From the NCBI GenBank assembly GCA_047967505.1, contig CM106538.1: a stretch of 64,000 nt of DNA. The stretch is one strand, 5' to 3'. The notes under the pieces were generated by a model. The model had not been told where the DNA came from. It did no database searches and was given only the letters and a program-made list of their open reading frames with translations. The DNA comes from Dipteris shenzhenensis. Lineage: Eukaryota; Polypodiophyta; Polypodiopsida; Gleicheniales. The translations under genes and the position numbers were made by a program. Shown here one piece after another: positions 55,228 to 64,000 of this stretch (its first letter is position 1; each line of letters starts with the position of its first letter).

Positions 55228-56660
55228 TGGACTACATTGAGGAACTTTTGAATGGAGGGCCAACCCTAATCCTTCTCATCACTTTTCCTATTTCTCACGT
55301 TACGAGCACTTTGACCATGTTCCAAGGTGGAATTATATTCTCATCCTAGCCTTTTATTTGCTCTTTCTCTAGGGGTTAGCATGCCCCCCTCTTGAATTTC
55401 ATCGATCCTTGGAGTGGAGTAGCCCAGTGGTCAACTTGCTTAAAATTGGGGCCTTCATCTTGAATATGAGCTTGTGATAGATATTAAGATGTTGTTCTTT
55501 GCGTGTCATCCCTTGTTCTAGAATTCCCCATAACAAAATGATCAAAATAGCCATCAACATAGTGCTAAAAGTAGAGGATAGTGATGAATGCTTCAACTAA
55601 ATTATTGTCTGTGAATACAAAATTCTAGAGAATCATTTTGTAATAATCTCTTAACAATTCTTTCATGTCTATTTTGATTTTTCACTTCTTCTCTCTAACG
55701 GTTCTGAACCAAGACGTTTTTCCTATGTGCAATTCTTTTTTAGAATAATTGTTATTTGTGCTATAAGACAATGCCTTAGAGGGCTAGTCATATGATTCTA
55801 GAGGAAATAATAGTTATCTATGTTATAAGACAGAGACCTAGAGGGCTGGTCATACCCTTCTAATTAGGTGTTTACACACTGAAGGGAACCTGAGCATAGG
55901 GGCTTGTTTTGGACAATGAGGAGTGTTGTTCTACATGGCGAATGAACACATGTTTACACCCTCAAAATCGATGGTTGCTTCCATGAGCCGATGTGGATGC
56001 CACAACCTATGTCAATTCAACACTCCCATGGGAAATCAAGCTTGGTTTCCCATCGATGAGCATTGCTACTAGTAGCCAATCACAGTCATATTGTGGTTCC
56101 CTATTCGGTGGTAGGGAGGTGTCTGACACCATCCCCACCCAAGCACCCAGCCAGCCCGCTTCCATGAATCAAAAAGATTTAGGGGTGTGCAATTGTCAGG
56201 TGTGGAACTCAGAATGCGATCATGTTGCATTTGTGGTAAATTTGCGACCATCCTAGGTGAGACAATAGCTTCTTTTGTTTTGGCATTGTACTAAAATTGA
56301 AAGTGCCTCCTTACAAGGTGACCAAGTTAAAGCCCTAGTTGGTAGCCCCTATTCCAGAGATTCCCTAGCTAGTGTTCAAGGTTCCCTCTTGCACTTACCT
56401 TCTTTAGCTCCTTTTGGCACCTGAGTTATAGGGTGTTTTGGCATGCCGTAGAGGGGAGTAGGGTATAGTGATCAATGCATAATTTTCCAAAAGAGAAAAT
56501 TTTAGCATTTATTTTTTGGGTCAACGTTTGCTTGGGTGTAGCCAATCGCAAAACTATTTTCGGGGCCAATTTGGGGCCGTGACGTGATGCAATCCTTGGT
56601 GAATATTTGAATTTTGCGTGGACCCACTCTCTCGTCGAAACTTTTTTCGATGTCATGAAG
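55228..56660. other. no gene recognised
   Basis: No domain or repeat of note. A similar phrase with ACTAAGACA/CCTAGAGGGCTGGTCAT occurs at 55765-55800 and 55825-55865. An 87-codon frame at 55993-56256 (NQKDLGVCNCQVWNSECDHV) has no family that I recognise. Confidence 0.5.
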
Positions 56661-57270
56661 GCGGACTGGCATCATAATGAGACACAATCTATTTGTTTTG
56701 AACACCACATAGCTTGACACATGGTATCTCCTTCGTACAACACAGTCTCTGGCCTATGCCGCTTGATCACTTATCATCGTGCCACCTTTTGCTGTAGCTT
56801 TGCCACCTGTCACTCGCACTGCACCCATGTAGATCAATAAAATTGAAGGTTGGCTTGGAGAGACCACCGCACTTGTTCTTGGCATAATAAATTAGATGCA
56901 ATCTATCATTTTGAACACCACCATAGTGCAATCTCTGGACTGACCACCTGCTATCATGCAGCGTTTTACTGCATCTTTGACAGCAACCCATGCAAATCAT
57001 ATGTTGTCTTGGAGAGACCACTGTGCAGGTTTTTGGCATAATACGGAGATGCAATCTATAATTCTAAGCATCACCTCAGCACAGTCTCTTGCCTGACGAC
57101 CTGTCATTGCCCAGAATTCAAGGTGGTCTTGGATAGACCACCGCGCTAGTTCTTAGAGTTATAGCTCTGTTACCTATTTTTATGTATTACAGGAGGAGGT
57201 CTATGATGACCAGCGGGCTGACAAATAGAAGGAGATGTATGAAAGCCACCGCGGTGGTTCTTAGAGTTAT
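56660..57270. repeat. degenerate tandem repeat, about 150-210 bp units
   Basis: Phrases such as CTTGGAGAGACCACCGCACT, GGCATAATA, ATGCAATCTAT and GAACACCAC recur in the same order starting near 56668, 56852, 57007 and 57129. Units differ in length and have diverged strongly. Confidence 0.7.
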
Positions 57271-57320
57271 ATATTTGTGTACCAAGGAAAATGTACTCCA
57301 TTGTGCAACCAAGAAAAATG

Positions 57321-57474
57321 CAATTGATGATATGGCCCTTGAGGGGTCCCCTTTAGGGGCAAGGGCCATATCCACATGCCATTTCTATCCAATGGCATCT
57401 TGGATATTGTATAATACACATCGATATGGCCCTTGCCCCTAGAAGGGACCCCTTAAGGGCCATATCACCAATTG
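57321..57474. repeat. double-hairpin inverted repeat
   Basis: Two 51-nt arms (57321-57371 and 57424-57474) are reverse complements with four mismatches, around a 52-nt spacer. Each arm is itself palindromic (ATATGGCCCTTG at one end, CAAGGGCCATAT at the other), so the whole can fold as one long stem or two side-by-side hairpins. No clear target duplication was found. Confidence 0.88.
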
Positions 57475-57479
57475 AATTT

Positions 57480-58805
57480 CTAAAAGTTTAATTTTATTTT
57501 TCTAGATGTATCTCCATGAAACCACAACGATGGGGTCGTTGGAGTTATTTTTGCACTATTTTGGTCATAAACCAAGGAAATTGCAGTCCTTGTTTCTTGG
57601 TATTTTAGTCCTTGTTGTAGTAGATATAAATGAGGGAAAAAGTACAATTTATCGAGTGAAAGTTGAGCAAGAGATATCACAATGTACATCTACGTCCAAT
57701 AATAGGCTATATAAAAATTATCAACTTATACCGAGCAAAATTTGAACAGAGGAACTTACATTTATAAAAACTCGACAATTATTGAGAGCCTTAAAGGCCA
57801 AAAGATTACAGCTAGTAGCCACAACCATGCAAATATAAAAGTTAACAACAATGCATATTGAGAGCCTCAAATTGAAATAAAAGTTAACAATAGTGCATAC
57901 TGAGAATCTCAAATTTAACAAAAAGAGAGTACATAAATGAATTAAAAACTCAGCAATTGATGACAGCCTTACAGACCAAAACATTACATCCAGTGAGGCA
58001 AAAGATCATTGAGAGCCTTAGAGGCCAAAATATTACATCCATCCATTGCTGAGAGCCTCGTCTTAGCAAGAGGGAGTTTGCACAACTCAGTTTTCTACCA
58101 ATCTAGCTCAATGTTGCATTAAAAATTTTTAGGGAGCCAAAGGAGGATACAATAGAGAGGCCAAAGACCATGCACATTGCTAGGACTCATATTATGTCCC
58201 CCCCAACAAGTCAAGAGTACTCTGCTCTAAAAATACTAAGGCCTTCATCGACATCTAGGGGGAACCCATATAGCACAACCATAAAGAGGCCCTCTTTAAG
58301 CATTGCGTCTAAGGTGGTGACATGCAGATGTGTGGGGAATCGACTGTGTGGGAACAAATGGTCTTCACTAGTGCTAGCATTTCTACTCCAGATGAGTGCA
58401 ATGCAATCACCTTATATGAGAAGGAAGATAACATTGGGATCACAGAGGGGTGGTGGTAGGCATGTTGAAGATGAGTGGGTGACCAGCAGATGAGCGAGGG
58501 AGCAAATAAGTTGGAGGAGAGAGCGTGGAGCAAAGTAGAGGAGCAGGGGCAGAAAAGAGCTAGAGGAGGGGTGTGGAGCAAAGTAGTAGAGCGTGAGGAG
58601 AAAAGTAGCAGAGCATGGGCAAATCAGAGCAACGTAGTAAAATTCCAAATGCCACAGATCTTATATATATTATAAAGTTTGACCCACGACGATGGCTGGA
58701 GCTCGAGGTTCCATCCATATTAATTGCAGGACACTGCGGTGGAATCTCAGGTGCCACCCCAAATGGGCTAATAATCATGAAGAAGACACCATGTGGTGCC
58801 ACTTC
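57480..58805. other. no gene recognised
   Basis: A short phrase around GAGAGCCT(T/C)...GCCAAAA recurs at 57785, 57860, 57965 and 58012 (loose tandem pattern). AGAGCAAAGTAG/GAGGAG-type purine repeats lie at 58500-58620. No coding signature. Confidence 0.5.
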
Positions 58806-59520
58806 GGTGGGTAGTAATTAACTGCTAGCCTATTGGAATCTTAGCCACGACAGATGTGGCTAATGAGAGCCACCACCACCGGGCAGTAACTCCCAAAAAG
58901 GTAAATCATGAAGTCTAATCACTCATTACCATGTACTCTAGTTCTCTACTAAGCATGCAAGCCCAGTGATTGTTATTATTTACTGCACTCGTAGTGATCA
59001 TGCATGCTTAAGCCTAGTGGTGGCTAGTAATTTTAATTGCCAGTCTGGTGGAATCGTAGCCATGATAGACGTGGTTGTAATCACATGTTATCATGCACTC
59101 TAGTATTGTACTAAGCATGTGAGTCTAATGAATGGTAAATTTTAGTGTACTCGTAGTGATCATGCATGCTTAAGCCTGATGGTGGGTGAGTAGTGGCACG
59201 GTGGAATCATAGCCACAACAGATGTGGTTGATGATAGCCACCACCATCGGGAAATAATTCCCACAAAAGTAAATCATGAAGCCTAATCACCTCTAATACC
59301 TCACTACCATGCACTCTAGTACTCTCCTGAGCATACAAGCCCGGTGACTAGTAATTTACTGCACTTGTCGTAATCATGCATGCGAGCCCGATGGTGGTAG
59401 CTCGAAGTTGAGTAATTGCGGGCCATTGTGATGGCTAGTAATTAATTGCCAGCCCGATGGGTCTTAGCCGTGCCACCATAGACATGGCTTGGAATCTTAG
59501 ATGCCACCACCTCTAATCAT
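58806..59520. repeat. degenerate tandem repeat, about 155-255 bp units
   Basis: Two anchors recur in order: TCTTAGCCACGACAGATGTGG and its variants at about 58836, 59051, 59206 and 59462, and CGTAGTGATCATGCATGC(TTAAGCC) at about 58990, 59155 and 59370. Each unit also has CATGCACTCTAGTAC. Confidence 0.78.
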
Positions 59521-59573
59521 TCATTACCATGCAAGTCAATACTGCAACCTTGAATTAATCAAAATTTGGGCCA

Positions 59574-59657
59574 ACCACCACGGTGGCTCTCACCTTGATA
59601 GTAGTCAGGCTACAACCACCATGGTGGCTCTCACCTTAACATTGTAGTCGAGCTACA
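59574..59657. repeat. 45-bp tandem pair with CCACCATGGTGG
   Basis: The phrase ACCAC(C)ACGGTGGCTCTCACC...GGCTACAA occurs twice in a row with slight change. Confidence 0.75.
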
Positions 59658-59658
59658 A

Positions 59659-61053
59659 ATGGCTATTCCTTCCCTTAACCATTTTTTCTTCTATCCCTCT
59701 CGATTGTTTTCTCCCTTTCAATCTCAAGCCTCCACTATTCCATTTCCTTCACTGCTTCATCTTTTATCCCTCTTGACCATTTCTTTCTCCTTTATAATCG
59801 AATTACAAACTCAAGCCTCCACTATTCCATCTCCTTCATTGTTTCATCTTCTATCCCTCTCGACCATTTCTATCTCCCTTGCACTCTTCCTACAACTTCT
59901 ATCCCCTCTCATAATAGACCTTGCACAGTTCGGGAGCTCCTCACACAATCTTTCAACCCCCTCTATAGCACAGTGGGAGAGCCCTCCCTCCCATGATCTT
60001 GAAATCGTGACATATGGGACCTCCTCAAATTACCATCAATGAAAGTGTGATTGAAAATGCTCTAGGAATTTTTGGAGGGAGTTTGCAAGCACACTTTTTT
60101 GAGAAGCAGTGGAAGAGATTGGATATTCTAGATGTATACCCCAACACTCAAATTAGTAAAGACGGTGGAGTCAAGATTTTGAGCTTGCCAACAAACCTCT
60201 GAGATGTGCTGAAGAAGACCTTTCACTTCTTTCCTCGAGAGGAACCTACAAGTTCTGGCAAGTTCAAGTAGCAGTAGAGCAACTAAAAGGACGTGATGTA
60301 TCTTTATCAAGGGAGATCTCCAAGAGCATGTTAACCAACCTAAAGAATTGCATGGATGGCAAATCCCAATTGTCTTCCCAGTCCACTGGAGTTGCAATGC
60401 ACCTGATGGCATCTACCCTCAAAGGGATTTTTGAGCAACACGATAAGTAGATGTCTCGGAAGGTGACGTTTTTACAAGAGTAAACCACCGATGCAATAAA
60501 GGCAGCACAATTTGAGAGAAGTCTCAGGGAAGGTGCAGAAGCCAAGGTAGAGGAGGCACAAGCATGGGCCTTGTAGGCTTAAGAGCAAGCTAAGTCCGCT
60601 ATAAAATTTGTCGACATGGAAAGGCATAGAGGAGACAAATCAAAGAAGTGCATGAAGGAGATCTAAGAGGCTCAAAGAAGTGAGAAATGATGGGGACATG
60701 GTGGACAAGGAGCTAGAGAAGATGTGAAAGGATCTTGAATATTAGAGAGCCAAAAAGGAGGGTCTTTACAAATGGCTCTGCAACATGCAGAACGCATTGA
60801 ACATTGAAAAATACCAGATGATGGAGGAAAGGTGATAAACGAATTTCAAGCGAGCTTCAAGGCCAGGAAGGATGGGGCAGAGAGTAGCCAAGGTGGAGAA
60901 GAAGACAACGAGGCAGCTCCCCAAGTGAGGAAGGATGCAAAGAGCAACCACGGTGGAGCAAGTCCCAACCACCATGGTGGAGCAAGTTCCAGTCACCATG
61001 GTGGAGCAATTTGCAACTGCCACGGTGAGGGTTGTTTTTTAAAACACTGTTGA
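59659..61053 (+). other. possible decayed coding region, coiled-coil character
   Basis: Several plus-strand pieces look once-coding: a hydrophobic, Ser/Leu-rich start (59659-60042), ITINESVIENALGIFGGSLQ (60020-60100), a charged helical stretch near 60590-60780 (KFVDMERHRGDKSKKCMKE, NDGDMVDKELEKM), and 60832-61053 with an in-frame octapeptide repeat. Stops, many of them TAG, separate the pieces. I do not recognise a domain. The helical composition resembles the piece at 47.0-47.3 kb and both may be gag-like parts of a gypsy element. Confidence 0.35.
60945..61029 (+). repeat. 24-bp tandem repeat encoding HHGGASxx
   Basis: Three to four units of GGTGGAGCAAGTYCCARYCAC type, 24 bp each, so an eight-residue repeat (NHHGGASS, SHHGGA) stays in frame in the 60832-61053 open frame. 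Each unit contains CCACCATGGTGG or a variant. Confidence 0.85.
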
Positions 61054-62049
61054 AAGTTGAAAGAGTAAGCTACAAGACCCTATAAGAAGATCACGATAGT
61101 TGTGTGCACGAGCTTGCGTGGCTTTTGACATTTATGAAAAGCAATCCATCATCTTGAGAGATTTCCAAACTAGAGTGGAACGCTTGGAAATGGCCCATGA
61201 AGATATTTTTCAGCAATTTGCACAACTTTAACAGATGCCAAAGGATTCAAATGAAGATGTTGCATAGAGAGCAAAAAGTTAAGGAGATGAAGGAGAACAT
61301 CCGCAGCCTTAGGATGAGGAAGGAAGAAATCAAGAAGCAACTTTGTCATGTATAGAGCAAGACTGTGGTATTGACAGCCACAATAGTTAAATTGGATGCC
61401 TATCCTACTATGTAGCAGGGTCCAAAATGCATGATATTCCATACCCCCATCATAGATGACTACTATATCCAATGGCATGCATGCTAGCTACTACCATGTG
61501 CACATTTTTTGCTTTGAAGTGTTTGTGCATACAAATCTAGCTCTATAAAATGCCATTTTCCATTGCCCAAGTCATGGACAAATCAAATTTCTTGCCTACT
61601 ATAGCTATCTACAATGAGAAAGTAGATGTTGTTGCTCAATGTGCCATTTGGGCAAAAGATCTTAAAGACAAGTAGCTCAAATTGAAGAAGGCCAAGACCT
61701 CTGACTGCGAGGAAAAAGAGCCTGAAGGGAGGATCCACCCCCTTCAAGAAAGGAGAAAGAAGGGCCGAGCCTACAACCAGGAAGCTCAAAATCAAGGAAA
61801 GAGGAAGTGACATGAAGGGGGGGTTGGGCCCCTACCGAAAGAAACCAGCCCCATTCTAGAAATGAGCAAGGAGGGTCGAGCCTGCAATCAAGGATCTCAA
61901 TAAGCAGTCCTTGAGATGTAATCTGAAGTAAAGGAGTCTTTGTGATTGTAAGCTATGTAATCTATTGATTTTTAAATCTTCTCTAGAGTTTAGTTGGGCA
62001 ATGTTTTGAGCTATGTGACTAGATAGTGTCCTTTGATCCACGCCCACAC
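61054..62049. other. no gene recognised
   Basis: A plus-strand piece at about 61560-61830 (DKSNFLPTIAIYNEKVDVVA, QCAIWAKDLKDK) and charged Lys/Glu-rich text look formerly coding, but no family is recognisable. Two nearby phrases with GAAGGGGGGG/AAGGAGGGTCGAGCCTRCAA (61758, 61870) are a short duplication. Confidence 0.4.
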
Positions 62050-62335
62050 GATGATAATAATGAGATGAAAGATTTCGATTTGACAAGTAATGTGAGATGA
62101 AATATTTCAATTGCATTACTAATGTGAGACTAAAAGATTTTGATTAGTGAACATTTCGATTGAAGAACTAATGTGATACGAAAGATTTTGATTAGACAAC
62201 TAATTTGAGACGAAAGATTTTGATTAGACAACTAACATGAGACTGAAGAATGATAAGGCCGAGCTCAATGAACTCAAATATTTCGATCACCAAACTAACA
62301 TGAGACTGAAGATTGAGAAGGTCGGCCTCAATGAA
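62050..62335. repeat. 32-bp tandem repeat
   Basis: Units of TAATGTGAGACGAAAGATTT plus TGATTAGACAAC recur about five times at 32-bp spacing, followed by two longer units (about 63 bp) with CATGAGACTGAAGA and CTCAATGAACTC. Confidence 0.85.
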
Positions 62336-63060
62336 CTCTCTCCCTATTTAAATGCAGTGTAGACACAACTAAGAGCCCATTATCAAATCTAGCCGCAAAA
62401 TTGTGTACACCGATCCACCTACTGCCGATCCACCTATAGCGAATATATGGAATATCCAAATAACTTTGGAATTATTTTGTTCTACTTGAAAATGATGTTG
62501 GATGGCATCCTCGCAGAAACAAACCCGGAGAAGGAGGAGGAAAATAGCTGCAAGGAGGACATGCTTCGGTGGTGGGTGTATTACTTGGAGTTAGAGACAG
62601 TGAATATTAATTTCCCTGGCTATTGTTTTTCCTGCTCCTTTAATGTACTTGTCAAGCTCATGATGTAGGTTTCTTTTGGCAAGACATGCTAGAGGCACAA
62701 AGATGTATAGAGTGCAAAGACTAGGATGCAGAGGACCAAGGAGGAGTTACTATGGGCGCATAAGTTGGCAGAGTCAAGTAAGCAATGTGTAATCCGAGTG
62801 TGTAAAGAGGTCTACCATTGTGCATCATATTGGCCTAAAGAGTGGCCTAAAGAGCTGGGAGATGCTTGCCATAGAGAGGCTGATAAGATAGTTGGGAATT
62901 TGGAATTTCCTTGAAAACGAAAAATGTCATTGTATTTTGAAACAATAAAAATCTTGCAGGCATTTCTTGGACTTGTGAACTTTCTCATGGTGCTTGAATA
63001 AATACCTGATTTTGTATCGACCTTCTTCCATGTTAGGACTTAAATGTTTTAAGTAGCCCG
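62336..63060. other. no gene recognised
   Basis: Two short open frames (62447-62668 and 62726-62914, plus) carry no known motif. The second starts MQRTKEELLWAHKLAESSKQ and is helical. Confidence 0.4.
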
Positions 63061-63064
63061 ATGG

Positions 63065-63535
63065 TTGAAATCTGATGGTTAACGATAACTAGTCTAAATG
63101 GCACTAGCACTGTGTAACAAATTTTAGGATAGCATGGCAGTAGTGTAGGGATAGCATAGTAGTAATGCAAGATAAGTTATCGCTAGCATGGTGGTTTATT
63201 GCACTAGGATATTAACATCCATCAACATGGTGGTTTCCTTGTATTATTACAAGATGAATGGATTTGTAGGATGTGTGGATTTGTTGTGGGAAACCAGCGT
63301 AGTGGTTGTTGGGATATACTAAAAACAAGCATGGGATGAAATCTCACGGTTAACAAAATGATAAATAGTCTAAAGGGCACTAATTTTGTATAGCATTGTG
63401 CAACAAATTTTAGGATAGTACGGCAGTAGTGTAGGAATAGCATGGTAGTAGTGTAGGATAAGCTCTCACCAGCACGGTGGTTTGCTTCTATTATTACAAG
63501 AAGAATGGATTTGTAGGATGTGTGGATTTGTGAGG
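63065..63535. repeat. tandem duplication, about 250-270 bp units
   Basis: CGGTTAAC...TAGTCTAAA.GGCACTA, CAACAAATTTTAGGATAG, GGCAGTAGTGTAGG, GCA(C/T)GGTGGTTT and GAATGGATTTGTAGGATGTG occur in the same order in 63065-63290 and 63333-63535. Confidence 0.85.
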
Positions 63536-64000
63536 TAGTCGATAGAACGAGCGAGGAAAAGCGAGCGGGCCCAAAAAAGCGAGCGAGCTTTTCCACAATT
63601 TCCTTATCGCGGTACTCAACATAACTTTGTGCAAACCACTATTTGGGAAGATTCTCAAAAATAAAACTTATGTTACTATGTGTAACTATACCAACATTGT
63701 GAATTATAGTCTACCTTAACTTCCAATTGGAGCCATACTCACATTATGCAACAATAGTATGTGGGTTTGAAAGAAACCAAATTTCCACTCCAAATCGGAT
63801 TCCATTATTGATACAACAATTCTTTTGCATTTGAAATAGGTCTTATTATCACAAGTCCTTCAATAATCAAAACAAATGCGTTGCTTGATATGTTGAACTT
63901 AGTAATGAAACATCACTTCACCCATATGCAGGGAAAAAAACTGTTTGTAGACTTCATAGCATGGGATTGCATCAACACTTATGACATTCAAAACGGTTCT
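63536..64000. other. no feature recognised
   Basis: AT-rich sequence after a GCGAGCGAG-type block (63545-63590). Nothing further can be supported. Confidence 0.5.

Noticed and set aside
62050-62335. CRISPR-like array of regular repeats
   Set aside because: The units are contiguous, without unique spacers, and the DNA is plant nuclear; it is a minisatellite.

Overview
The window reads as nuclear DNA from a land plant with a large, transposon-rich genome. The evidence is Ty1/copia elements primed from initiator Met-tRNA (TGGTATCAGAGCC-type sites), CACTA (En/Spm) elements with TNP2, DUF4218 and DUF4216 domains, Ty3/gypsy integrase remains, spliced genes with GT/AG introns, and many stop codons of the CAG-to-TAG kind expected from CHG-methylated DNA. 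The species cannot be told from the sequence. I found no bacterial operon, rRNA gene, tRNA gene or CRISPR array.

Layout. 1-7.3 kb: copia debris (RNase H plus LTR, a decayed RT/RNase H plus LTR, a rearranged gag), a small MITE with 8-bp target duplication, and a minus-strand LTR. About 7.35-25.31 kb: a large CACTA element (CACTA1). Its transposase lies on the minus strand (7.6-19.8 kb) and a second spliced gene on the plus strand (20.3-24.8 kb); between and outside them are clusters of the palindrome GTCGCTATATAGCGAC. Two younger retrotransposons sit inside the transposase gene: a gag-only copia element (8073-10693, target duplication GAAGA) and a full-length copia element (12974-18550, target duplication CATGC). 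The 2.6-kb intron of the second gene is filled with a hexamer array of CATAAG/CTTATG/CTCATG type.

25.3-38.6 kb is the least ordinary part. It holds a decayed spliced gene of a transposase-like family that I cannot name, a gene with a tandemly duplicated Ulp1-like (C48) protease domain whose catalytic cysteine is replaced in both copies, a divergent histone H3-like reading frame with an unusual C-terminal extension, and an unidentified spliced gene. 39.1-43.1 kb: a decayed copia element and two inverted copies of a Mutator-like MITE, each with 9-bp target duplications. 44.2-46.2 kb: a decayed gypsy pol. 48.6-50.6 kb: a 5'-truncated second copy of the full-length copia family. 50.6-53.75 kb: a second, internally deleted CACTA copy (CACTA2), whose right end lies in a minus-strand gypsy integrase. 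54.6-55.2 kb: a solo LTR with a GC-rich hairpin block (target duplication TGGAC). 56.6-64 kb: mainly degenerate tandem repeats and a double hairpin, with no gene I can name.

Almost every protein-coding feature is interrupted by stops or frameshifts. The best preserved frames are the gag of the gag-only element (no stops) and the pol of the full-length copia element (two stops after one upstream frameshift). The window is best understood as layers of insertions: gypsy and old copia first, then CACTA, then the gag-only and copia-A insertions.
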